This document shows positions 26,515 to 35,570 of a stretch of DNA of 64,000 nt, piece after piece. This stretch comes from Candidatus Saccharibacteria bacterium UBA4387 (lineage in GTDB: Bacteria > Patescibacteriota > Saccharimonadia > Saccharimonadales > Saccharimonadaceae): positions 1 to 64,000 of the forward strand of contig DGRN01000010.1 in assembly GCA_002391075.1 (NCBI GenBank), read 5' to 3'. The notes beneath the pieces were generated by a model. That model did not search any database, had not been told where the DNA came from, and worked only from the letters and a program-made list of their open reading frames with translations. A program made the translations under genes and the position numbers. The stretch's first letter is position 1. Every line of letters begins with the position of its first letter.

Positions 26515-29500
26515 CTAGCGGCGGCGGCGCCTTGCCAGGAACATCATCATTCCAAAGCCTAGCACGCCCGCTCCGGCCAAGCCAGCAATCTTACCAACAA
26601 TGCCGTCTGCCGTATTTGGCACCTCAGGATCCGGAATAATCTCGTGAATGAACGTAAATGTCATTGTTTCAGGATCAAATTCCACCACCGTCGTATAGCC
26701 ATCAACGTCTTTTGCCAAGACCACGCGGTAATTATCCTTCAGATATTCGAACAAAGGCGCAAAGTCAAACTTCTCCGTTTCGTTCTCCGTCGTGATGCGA
26801 TTTCCGCGCTCTTTCTCGCCGTCAAGCAACAGCTCGAAATCCAGTGAACCAGGGCGCCTACCAAGCTCATCGTTATTATCCTTCCAGATATTCACCACAT
26901 GAATCGTGATATTGCGCAAAACGCTCGTAAAGGTAAACGTATGCGTTTCTTCGTCATACTCAACCGTGGTCGTATACGGATCAATCTCATCCATCTTGAC
27001 ATTGAACTCGTCAATAATCGCAGACGGAACCTCGATAAACTCAAACTCTTCCGGATCTTCATCGGAGCTTAGCTCGTGCGTTGCCTCTACGAGACCGCCG
27101 TCTTCACAGACAACCACATCGCCTTCTGGTTCTTCGCCATCTTCAGCATCGGAACCGTCAGCATTGCCTGCATCGGAGCCATCGCCGCCATCGGCGCCAG
27201 TCGCATCGCCGTCAGAACCATCAGAGCCGTCAGCACCAGTTACATCGCCGTCTGAACCGTCATCGCCGTCCGTCGCCTCGCAAGCTTCACCTTCGCATTC
27301 TTCTTCGGTTTCTTCTTCCGCCTCTGCGCATTCTTCGCGATCAGTCCAGATTAACTTATAATCCGTCTTCTCTGGGCGCACACCCAAAACATCGTCATCA
27401 TCGTCCCAAACGTGCACCACCTTAATCGTTTCGACGTCCAACTTGCTCGTAAAGGTATACGTCACCGAGCCGTCATCTTCGTCAGTCACTTCGACCGTCG
27501 TCGTGTAGTGCGGCACGTCGATCATCGGCACGTCATAGTCTTCTTTATCCGGTCTGTGCAAGTTGATATAATCAGTTGCGCTCTCGCCATCGCGGATATT
27601 CAGACTCTTCGTATCAACCTCGTCATCCTTCTTCATCAGCGTATAGCTTGTGATGTCTGGGCGCAATCCGTAATGGTTATCGTAATCTTCCCAAACTTGC
27701 TTTACGTGAATATCCAAATCGTCGACCAGCGTACTTGTGTAGATATACGTTTTCGACGAAGGCTCATATCGCAGCGTCGTTTCATAATGCTCGATATCGA
27801 GATTCTCCATCGAGAAATTAGCTTCTTTTCGCCTATCAAGGTTCAAGAACGCATCATTAAATTCCGTCACACTGCCGTCATCGCCAAAGTCAATCGTCTT
27901 TTTCAAGTCATTTCCGCCAGAATTCTTCAGTGTGTACGTCTGCGAATCCGGTCGTAAGCCACGCGAGTCATTATCATCGATCCAGATATGCTTCACTCTG
28001 ATATCCAAATCGTCAACCAGTGTACTCGTGTAAATATACGTTTTCGTCGAAGGCTCATATCGCAACGTCGTTTCATAATGATTAATGTTCAAGTCTTGCA
28101 TAGAATAATCAGCTTCCCTCAACCTGTTCAAGTTCTTGAACTCTTCATTAAACTCGGTCACAGTACCATCAGTACCAAAGTTAATTGTCTTGTACTGATT
28201 ACTCCCATTAGCGTCATACAGAGTATATCTTTGTGAAGATGGCCTAAACTTACGTGAATTATTGTCGTCAATCCAGATATGCTTCACCTTGATATCCAAA
28301 TCATCAATCAGTGTGCTCGTGTAAATGAAGGTGCGCGTCCTTTCGTCGTAAGACAAAACCGTCTGATAATGATTAATGTTTTTATCGTCCATATAATACT
28401 TATCAGAATTGAGCAACGGCAAATTAGAATACGTCTCGCTAAACTCAGTCACAGTACCATCAGTACCAAAGTTAATCGTTTTACTCTGGCTACTCGAACC
28501 CGTCTTCTTCAAAGTATATTGCTGCGAAGATGGCCTAAACTTACGCACATTATTCGCATCAATCCAAATATGCTTAACTTTGATATCAATTCTATCGCTC
28601 AATGTACTCGTAAATGTATACGTATGGTTGTTATCCGACTTGGTTAATACCGTCGAATAATGCGTAATCGGATTCGGCGTCATCGTCACGTTGAAATCGC
28701 CGAACATATACTTCGGGAATTCCGCATACTCATATTCCTGCGAATTCACAGTCTTGTCGATGGTCATATTATACTTTTCAGCCGACGTCGTCTGCTTCAT
28801 CAAATCAAATGCCAAAGTATTCGGGCGCGTATTGTACTTGTTGTCGTTATCGATCCAAACTTTTCGCACCTTAATCTTATCAGTCGCTAATTCGCTCTTG
28901 AAGGTATAGGTAATCAAGTCCTGCTCTTCAACCCTGCTTACCAACTGAGTATTGTAACTACTTCTGCCATCGGCCGTCGCAATCCTAGATATAACCACAT
29001 CATAGTCATCTTTGTAATACTCATGCAAATCCACATACTCAATCGTCTGCGTATTGCCAGAAGTCGCCGAAATCACCTTCGTGCCATCAATCACCGACGT
29101 ACCCTTCTTCAACTGTGGCGTCACGGTTGCTGGTCGCGTACTGAACTTATTATCAAGATCGACCCACTGCTTAATTACGCGAATCTTGAGCGGATGATCA
29201 ATCGCCACCCTGGTCGTATTCGAACGCACACCGATGACACCAGGAAGCGGCGCACCAGTATCCGCATCAAAACCATTCCACTCGCTACGGAACGCGCTAT
29301 ACGCGAAGGTTCCACGGCCACCGGTCGTCGGCGCCTTCATCTTTATAATCGTATAGATATAATCGTTCGTATTCAAAGTAGCTTTGCCGCCATCCGTCGT
29401 CAAATATTCAAAGGCAAGCGACTTTACCTGGCTCTTATTCGTGGTGCCCTCAATATACTCCCTCCAAGAATTATCACTACCAAGCGAACCAGCATTGTTC

Positions 29501-32500
29501 TTTGTCGAATAATAAACTTTTACCTTAATATTCTTGCCATTATAATCCTTGCGGCCGTTCGCATAAGTCAAATCCACACCGTCAAAAGTACCTTGCCAGT
29601 GATCATTATCCTCGTAGGCCATTTCAATATTGCTGTAAGTCACAATATTCGTCGCGCGGCTCATACCAGTTCGCGCCGTCAACTTATACTCGTAGTTTCC
29701 GCCAGCCGTCACATATGAATCATTCGTCGTAAAATCTACCGTCTGATCAGTGTCGACCATTTCTTTCAACGACTGCTCCGCCGCCTGCGCCATCAAAGGA
29801 GTGATATCCATCGCCTCCCAGTCTTGCGCCTCAGTCGTGTCGCCATTATCGTTATAATCATCAGTATCTTTATATCCGCAGTTACCGCCTTCTATATAGC
29901 AGCTAGGATTCCTCAATACCTGATACGTCCGGAATTGGTACGTAGCGTCAGGGTTTTCGACGTATTTCTCGTAAGGAATTTTATATTTGATAAAAAACCT
30001 AAACTCATCACTACGATAACGGTCATGTTGATTTAATCTAGTATAAGGCTTTTCCGAAAAATCAACCTCAATCTGTACCCAATCCTGCCCTGTATTATGC
30101 CAGTTCTTTACGATTTTCACCGTAGCGTGATTCTTAATAAATTCTTCAGCCTCATCACCACTGCTGAACAAATGTTCGCCATTCTTATCAAAAGCTTGTT
30201 CAGTCCAGTACGTCGACCAGTTCACATCTATCGAATCAAATATTTCCTCTTTCGTCGATAAAAGCGTTACGCCTTTTGGCATCATGAATTCACCATAAAT
30301 ACGAGATATAAAATCTTCATCCTTCATCTGCGCCGTAAATAACTTCGGATTTTTTTCACCATCCGTCGAGTATTCTATCGTAAGCAAAGTAGCTTCTGCT
30401 ACGCCCACAAAACCATCCGACGAATTATCAAAAACCGGCTTACTGTAGTTATATATACTTGGATCCGGCTTACGTATAATATTCCCAAGCACATAGCCTT
30501 CCCACTCTTTCTCCGCAACCCAACGCTGCTGATAGTGACCGTAAGTCGCCAAATCGTATGGTGCAATCTTATCTCTAGTAACACCCTCGGCGTAACTCTC
30601 CAACTCAGGAACATTCACTATCACGCCATTACGATCCATTTCAGTATAGCTAAAGTTATAAACCTTACCGTTTTCAGGCAAATTTTGAGACTTCAAGGTA
30701 ACGGTTGTTTTGAGCGTATAATCCTTTATGTCTCTATCCATGCCTTTAATTACAACTCGCCAACCGACAACATTACCCTTAAGTTCATCGCTTTTAGTAA
30801 AACTCCAAACATCCGACCAGCAAGCAGAGCTGTAATAATCATCTAGATCCAATCGCTTATATTCGTTCTCTCCTCTTAAGCGATAATACACTTCAGCACT
30901 ATAAGTATTAACCGAATTCTCACGACAATAGAACAACGCGCCGTTAGCGCCAACCATATGATTAGGCGATGTTATTCTATCAAAGTAGTAATCGTCCTCA
31001 TTCAATTTCTTTTTTACGCCATCTGTTATATCTTCGTAATACAATATATCATCACCGATAACCAAATCATATTTCTCGCCGTTCGTATTCATTACTTGCG
31101 AGCTAATATCAAATAAAACCGACCCACCACTATCACTTTTGATGGCCCCACCATTTATTACTGGCGTGCTAGTATCAACTTTCTTAAATACACCAACGTC
31201 ATTGCCCTTATACTCGAGCTTAAAGTTACTCAGGTCAACTGTCGCAACGTTTTCAGCTAGTTCCGACTCATTCGTCTCCCTAAAATACACGCCCCTAGAA
31301 TACACGGTATCTTTTACCTCGTTTTTGCCAAGAGATTCATTGTATTTATTCTTTGGGTAACCCACAAATATCTCTCTACACGTCCAATAAGCAGTCATAC
31401 AGACATCGCTCGTATTACCAGATATATATCCAGCATCCGACACGATATAATACCCATTCGCATCTCTAGACATCTGATTTTTATTGGCATCCAAAACCTT
31501 CACGTCAGGGCTAAGCGCATCACGCCAATACCAACTCTTCACAGGAATCTTCTGGTAGTCTCGATAATTACTATACTCACTATATGTCGACGTCTCCGGG
31601 TTATAATTATTCGGCATATAATTGACAAAAGTGTCCCTGCTATCACCGTAATATACATAGTGAACCCATGTATAGTTATCTGCATCACTCCCCAAGCCCT
31701 CATATGAATTTATCTTTTTAGGACTTACATACACCGAATACCTGTCTTTGGTCCATTCAAAATTATAGCTACGATTATAGTGTACGGTAGCGTTATCGCT
31801 ACTCTCTATCGAATCATTTAGTGTCGCGCCAACACTTTTGTCATAAGTAAAATTAGCATTTTCCAAGAAGAATGGCGGATACAAACTGTTCTTTTCGTAA
31901 CTCTTAACCCTATATGCTAGCTGGATCGCACCATCTACGCTCATACCCGCCGGAATCGTATTCCTGTTCCAAAAATAACAAGTCGGCGCCTGACTACCAT
32001 TGACAATGTCAGTCACTCCTGACTCGCATTTATATTCCCAATCTTTCGGGTTTTCCGAAGGAGTAGCACCTTTCTTCTCTGCCGCATAAGCAGTACTCAC
32101 CACGGACAAACTATTCAGATACTTATCGCCAAAAACTTCATCAGTAAACTTCGTACCGTATAATTCATTTGAATTTCCACTAAACGGTTCTTTGACTGTG
32201 ATTTTCAAATCACCAGGAGCATAATCTTTATCGACCACCTCAGCCTTATAATTTACTTGGAGGGTAAATGTCCTTTCTTGTGCAGAAGTTGTGTCAGCGT
32301 CAATACTCCAAGTCTCGCTCTTAGAAGTATTTCCTTCCAAATCCACCCAGCTCGTTGACAGCTTCCATACATCAGGGCTCACCTCAGCTTCGGCATGAGT
32401 TTCGTTTTTTGCATTAATAATCGCAACCGCGCTCACGCTTGTCACCGCAATCACCGCCGCAACAACAAAAATGCGTTTCAAAAACCTTGATCTCCCAAAA

Positions 32501-32511
32501 ACTCCTAACAT
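26515..32511 (-). CDS. Giant Cna-B-repeat surface adhesin with PNT-type anchor
   Basis: 1998 aa. Signal peptide (basic RSRFLKR, hydrophobic core, about 1-35). Residues 36-1100 are a large beta-rich extracellular region without recognised domains. From about 1107 on there are eight Cna-B-like repeats, each opening with a KxWxDxxN...RP motif (KQWVDLDN, KVWIDNDN, KHIWIDAN and so on); these domains usually form stiff stalks, often with Lys-Asn isopeptide bonds. Repeat 7 holds an acidic Gly/Ser/Asp insert with five cysteines. The C-terminus is VPNTADG, a hydrophobic helix and RRRRR, a sorting-like signal. AGGAGG lies 4 nt before the ATG. Two 17-bp palindromes lie upstream. Probably the main adhesin or stalk protein for attachment. 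Confidence 0.9.
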   Translation of the reverse strand: MLGVFGRSRFLKRIFVVAAVIAVTSVSAVAIINAKNETHAEAEVSPDVWKLSTSWVDLEGNTSKSETWSIDADTTSAQERTFTLQVNYKAEVVDKDYAPGDLKITVKEPFSGNSNELYGTKFTDEVFGDKYLNSLSVVSTAYAAEKKGATPSENPKDWEYKCESGVTDIVNGSQAPTCYFWNRNTIPAGMSVDGAIQLAYRVKSYEKNSLYPPFFLENANFTYDKSVGATLNDSIESSDNATVHYNRSYNFEWTKDRYSVYVSPKKINSYEGLGSDADNYTWVHYVYYGDSRDTFVNYMPNNYNPETSTYSEYSNYRDYQKIPVKSWYWRDALSPDVKVLDANKNQMSRDANGYYIVSDAGYISGNTSDVCMTAYWTCREIFVGYPKNKYNESLGKNEVKDTVYSRGVYFRETNESELAENVATVDLSNFKLEYKGNDVGVFKKVDTSTPVINGGAIKSDSGGSVLFDISSQVMNTNGEKYDLVIGDDILYYEDITDGVKKKLNEDDYYFDRITSPNHMVGANGALFYCRENSVNTYSAEVYYRLRGENEYKRLDLDDYYSSACWSDVWSFTKSDELKGNVVGWRVVIKGMDRDIKDYTLKTTVTLKSQNLPENGKVYNFSYTEMDRNGVIVNVPELESYAEGVTRDKIAPYDLATYGHYQQRWVAEKEWEGYVLGNIIRKPDPSIYNYSKPVFDNSSDGFVGVAEATLLTIEYSTDGEKNPKLFTAQMKDEDFISRIYGEFMMPKGVTLLSTKEEIFDSIDVNWSTYWTEQAFDKNGEHLFSSGDEAEEFIKNHATVKIVKNWHNTGQDWVQIEVDFSEKPYTRLNQHDRYRSDEFRFFIKYKIPYEKYVENPDATYQFRTYQVLRNPSCYIEGGNCGYKDTDDYNDNGDTTEAQDWEAMDITPLMAQAAEQSLKEMVDTDQTVDFTTNDSYVTAGGNYEYKLTARTGMSRATNIVTYSNIEMAYEDNDHWQGTFDGVDLTYANGRKDYNGKNIKVKVYYSTKNNAGSLGSDNSWREYIEGTTNKSQVKSLAFEYLTTDGGKATLNTNDYIYTIIKMKAPTTGGRGTFAYSAFRSEWNGFDADTGAPLPGVIGVRSNTTRVAIDHPLKIRVIKQWVDLDNKFSTRPATVTPQLKKGTSVIDGTKVISATSGNTQTIEYVDLHEYYKDDYDVVISRIATADGRSSYNTQLVSRVEEQDLITYTFKSELATDKIKVRKVWIDNDNKYNTRPNTLAFDLMKQTTSAEKYNMTIDKTVNSQEYEYAEFPKYMFGDFNVTMTPNPITHYSTVLTKSDNNHTYTFTSTLSDRIDIKVKHIWIDANNVRKFRPSSQQYTLKKTGSSSQSKTINFGTDGTVTEFSETYSNLPLLNSDKYYMDDKNINHYQTVLSYDERTRTFIYTSTLIDDLDIKVKHIWIDDNNSRKFRPSSQRYTLYDANGSNQYKTINFGTDGTVTEFNEEFKNLNRLREADYSMQDLNINHYETTLRYEPSTKTYIYTSTLVDDLDIRVKHIWIDDNDSRGLRPDSQTYTLKNSGGNDLKKTIDFGDDGSVTEFNDAFLNLDRRKEANFSMENLDIEHYETTLRYEPSSKTYIYTSTLVDDLDIHVKQVWEDYDNHYGLRPDITSYTLMKKDDEVDTKSLNIRDGESATDYINLHRPDKEDYDVPMIDVPHYTTTVEVTDEDDGSVTYTFTSKLDVETIKVVHVWDDDDDVLGVRPEKTDYKLIWTDREECAEAEEETEEECEGEACEATDGDDGSDGDVTGADGSDGSDGDATGADGGDGSDAGNADGSDAEDGEEPEGDVVVCEDGGLVEATHELSSDEDPEEFEFIEVPSAIIDEFNVKMDEIDPYTTTVEYDEETHTFTFTSVLRNITIHVVNIWKDNNDELGRRPGSLDFELLLDGEKERGNRITTENETEKFDFAPLFEYLKDNYRVVLAKDVDGYTTVVEFDPETMTFTFIHEIIPDPEVPNTADGIVGKIAGLAGAGVLGFGMMMFLARRRRR

Positions 32512-32575
32512 TGAACCTCCTTATGCCTACATAATAGCATAAGCTCAATATTTTGAACAATACATTTATTCAAAC

Positions 32576-32624
32576 GTTGTAATTATTACAACAAAAAGCA
32601 AATCATTGTTGTAACTTTTACAAC
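32576..32624. promoter_or_regulatory. Two palindromic operators, 32 bp apart
   Basis: GTTGTAA-TTA-TTACAAC (32576-32592) and GTTGTAA-CTT-TTACAAC (32608-32624), both perfect 7-3-7 palindromes with centres exactly 32 bp apart. They lie 65-113 bp upstream of the giant adhesin ATG and behind cysS. Likely sites for a dimeric regulator binding one face of the helix. Confidence 0.65.
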
Positions 32625-32645
32625 ATTTACCAGTTATCCGGCACC

Positions 32646-32669
32646 AAAAAGTCCCGCCATCACGGGGAC
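32646..32669 (-). terminator. Terminator of cysS
   Basis: On the minus strand a GTCCCCG/CGGGAC stem followed by TTTTT. Confidence 0.8.
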
Positions 32670-32674
32670 TCCTC

Positions 32675-34030
32675 TTATTTATATTGCCAAATCGGCCCCG
32701 CCGCCGTATCAAGCACCTCAATCCCCTCTCGTTCTATCTCGTCGCGCAACCTATCGGCCAATCCGTAATCTTTCATTTCTTTTGCCTTCACGCGCGTCGC
32801 AATCTTTTCCTTCAACTCATCCGAAATATCAGGCGTCGTTTCCACAATCCGCAGCCCAAAAACCGCATCCAAAAAATCCAGAAATTCTTCATTCGGCGCA
32901 CCATCACCTATCGCCTGATCTAACACCGCCAAAGCCCCCGCCGAATTCATATTATTATTCAGATTCGCCATCATCTCGTCGCGCGTCGCCGCAAAATCCA
33001 TCGCCTCTCGCTGCCACCGCAAAGCCGCAAAATTCCGATAATTCCGCAAGCGCTGATGCGCCGCCCGCAAATCCGCAAAACTAAAATTCCGATTCGCCTG
33101 ATAATGCCCCTGAAAAATCCACAACTTATAATCCTCACGCGAAAATCCGCGCTCTTCCAAATCGCTAAAATAATACACATTCCCCAACGATTTCGAAATC
33201 TTCTCCCCATCAATCGTAATATGATTACAATGCACCCAATAATTGCACATCTTCCCACCAAACGCCGACTCTGTCTGCGCAATCTCGTTCGTGTGATGTA
33301 CCGGCACATGATCTACGCCGCCAGTATGAATATCGAACGGCTCACCCAACTGCGCGTGCGCAATCGCCGAACACTCCAAATGCCACCCCGGATACCCCAT
33401 GCGCCCGCGATACTCCCATTGCATCGCATGGTCCTCACCTTCCCGAATCCATTTCCACACCGCGAAATCCGACACGTTGCGTTTCTCTTCGCTGAAACCG
33501 ACACGCGCCCCCGCCCGCAAATTCTCCAAATCCAATCGCGCAAAATCCGCATAACTCGCAAACTTCGACGTATCAAAATACAATCCGTCCGTCGTGTCAT
33601 ACAAAAAGCCTTTTTCATCAAGCAAATCAACAATCTTCTTCTGCTCTTCAATATAATCCGTCGCCCTACAAATCGCTTCCGGCTCCACTAAATTCAGCGC
33701 CCGAAAATCTTCCAAAAACGCATCCATATATTTCTGCGCCACCTCCCACACTGTCTTGCCTTCACGACGCGCACCTTTTTCCATCTTGTCTTCCCCCTCA
33801 TCCGCGTCCGAAGTCAAATGCCCTACGTCAGTGATATTCATCACGCGCTTCACGCCGTAGCCATTCTGCTTCAAAATTCGCACCAGCAAATCCCAGTAAA
33901 CATAGGCCGCAAAATTCCCTATATGCGCAAAACTATACACCGTCGGCCCACAAGTATAAATCTTCACCTGCTCAGGATTGATCGGCTTAAACTCTTCCAC
34001 CTCGTGGTTCATGGTATTGTATAGTTTCAT
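32675..34030 (-). CDS. cysS: Cysteinyl-tRNA synthetase
   Basis: Charges tRNA-Cys. 451 aa from ATG 34030: minus-strand TATAAT ends 9 nt before it, and the in-frame upstream codons include the promoter, so the longer form is unlikely. Visible: KIYTCGPTVYSFAHIGN with the HIGH-type motif and first zinc Cys, GYPGWHLECSAIA, HTGGVDHVPVHHTNE, and KISKSLGN (KMSKS). The C-terminal DALR-like helical part is present. Follows the YdjG-like genes by 50 nt but has its own promoter. Confidence 0.97.
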   Translation of the reverse strand: MKLYNTMNHEVEEFKPINPEQVKIYTCGPTVYSFAHIGNFAAYVYWDLLVRILKQNGYGVKRVMNITDVGHLTSDADEGEDKMEKGARREGKTVWEVAQKYMDAFLEDFRALNLVEPEAICRATDYIEEQKKIVDLLDEKGFLYDTTDGLYFDTSKFASYADFARLDLENLRAGARVGFSEEKRNVSDFAVWKWIREGEDHAMQWEYRGRMGYPGWHLECSAIAHAQLGEPFDIHTGGVDHVPVHHTNEIAQTESAFGGKMCNYWVHCNHITIDGEKISKSLGNVYYFSDLEERGFSREDYKLWIFQGHYQANRNFSFADLRAAHQRLRNYRNFAALRWQREAMDFAATRDEMMANLNNNMNSAGALAVLDQAIGDGAPNEEFLDFLDAVFGLRIVETTPDISDELKEKIATRVKAKEMKDYGLADRLRDEIEREGIEVLDTAAGPIWQYK

Positions 34031-34080
34031 AATACCTATATTATACCATCTTCGCCGACGCCTTAATTCAGGCGCCAACG

Positions 34081-35559
34081 CTATTTGTCTTGATGTTTCT
34101 GACCTGTCGGCGTATCTTGCGGAGTCGAGCCAATCATCCGGCCAATCCCCATATAATTCGCCATCTTCTCCCCCATCAGCTCCTTACCATTCCGCGCCAC
34201 AGCTCCCTTAATCGCAGAATCATTTTGATCCGCAATCCGCGAATTACGCAAACGCTTGCGATGCTCGCGCAAATTATCCACTTCGCGCAAATTTGACATC
34301 TCCGCCTTCGTTTCGCGCTCATGCCCATGCCGCGCAGACGCATTACGATAGCGATTATATTTCAACCAATAGAAGATAAAACCAGGCGTCAAACCAAATA
34401 AGCCTAGCCACGCCGGATTATCGTCATCGACATCCCTCACAATCCAATACTTAAACCACCAAAACCCAATCACGAGGCCCACAATCTCAATCAACACCGA
34501 AATCGCCATCAAGCGCGACTTATTAATCGGCACGCTCCCCATCGTCTCGCCAGTCCGCGCATTTACCGCCACATAATGCAGCAGCTTCCGCCCATTCTTC
34601 ACTTCCAAATAGCTATAAAGCCAAACCGGCAAATACGCCGTCCGCCACTTCAGCCCCTTATCCTCAAACTTCTCCACATCCCAGTGCGCCCCGCGATCAT
34701 ATTGCTTTATTGTCGTTTTCGCCTGATAGCGCAACACATCGCCTGCCTGCGCAAACATCAACTGCCTCAAATCACCAACGTTCACGTCGCGTTTCTCGCT
34801 AGTATATCCACGCAAATATCGCGGATCCCACGCCACCGCATTTTCCGTATCAAACGGCATAATCGCATTAATCACATTCTTCGTATCTGCGCGCAAATCC
34901 TGCGACAACTTGTCCATCGACGCCTCAATCGTCAAATCATCAATCTCCGAATCGAACTCACGCTCCACATCGTACGCGTCCGCATCGTAATACGTCGTCT
35001 TATTAATCCGATACGAACGCACTTTGCGCTCAGCCACACCCTTAAACTGCGCATGCGCATTCACATCCACCACAAAATACGGAAAATACACGCCCAAAAC
35101 ATTCTCGGTCGAAAACTCCTTCTTGAACTGCGGATGCGCAAAAAACTTCCGTGCCTCCACAAAATTGCGAATATTCGACTCTGCTTTCGCTTTCTCATAC
35201 TGAAACGGCAACACAAAATCCGGCACCGCCCCATTCTTCAACTTCTCATTAATCGACAGCACATTCCGGCACCAGTGACACTTCGCCGTCTGCACCTCAT
35301 CCGCATTAATCACCACCTCAGAGCCGCACGAGCTACACTTCAGCGTCAAGACAATCTTTTCATTCGGAATAATATCCTCCGCACCTTCGCCAATCGATTC
35401 CCCGCTCAGCTCCTTGACGCCACCAGCCTTGTTGGCAGTTTCCGCCTTAAAAACCGTCCGACAATATTCGCATTTCAAATTGCCAGTCGTGCCATCCGGC
35501 ATAATGTCCGATGCGCCGCAATTCGGACACCTAATAATTCCATTTTTTGTTTCTGCCAT
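34081..35559 (-). CDS. Zinc-ribbon membrane protein (YdjG-like), second copy
   Basis: 492 aa. N-terminal RCPNCGAS...KCEYC zinc ribbon, then a second CSSCG...CHWC ribbon (about residues 75-100), a soluble domain (VLPFQYEKAKAE... VYFPYFVVDV), the GAHWDVEKFEDKGLKWRTAYLPVWLYSY block, two membrane helices (about 345-400) and a basic tail. The adjacent upstream gene is a clear paralogue. In Bacillus subtilis the ydjFGHI operon pairs such double zinc-ribbon proteins with a PspA and an SPFH protein in membrane stress. Starts 11 nt after the upstream gene with GGAGG; part of that operon. Confidence 0.85.
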   Translation of the reverse strand: MAETKNGIIRCPNCGASDIMPDGTTGNLKCEYCRTVFKAETANKAGGVKELSGESIGEGAEDIIPNEKIVLTLKCSSCGSEVVINADEVQTAKCHWCRNVLSINEKLKNGAVPDFVLPFQYEKAKAESNIRNFVEARKFFAHPQFKKEFSTENVLGVYFPYFVVDVNAHAQFKGVAERKVRSYRINKTTYYDADAYDVEREFDSEIDDLTIEASMDKLSQDLRADTKNVINAIMPFDTENAVAWDPRYLRGYTSEKRDVNVGDLRQLMFAQAGDVLRYQAKTTIKQYDRGAHWDVEKFEDKGLKWRTAYLPVWLYSYLEVKNGRKLLHYVAVNARTGETMGSVPINKSRLMAISVLIEIVGLVIGFWWFKYWIVRDVDDDNPAWLGLFGLTPGFIFYWLKYNRYRNASARHGHERETKAEMSNLREVDNLREHRKRLRNSRIADQNDSAIKGAVARNGKELMGEKMANYMGIGRMIGSTPQDTPTGQKHQDK

Positions 35560-35570
35560 CTCCCTACCTC

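Noticed and set aside
32576..32624. NrdR boxes
   Set aside because: Spacing fits but the sequence does not resemble the NrdR consensus and no ribonucleotide reductase gene is near.
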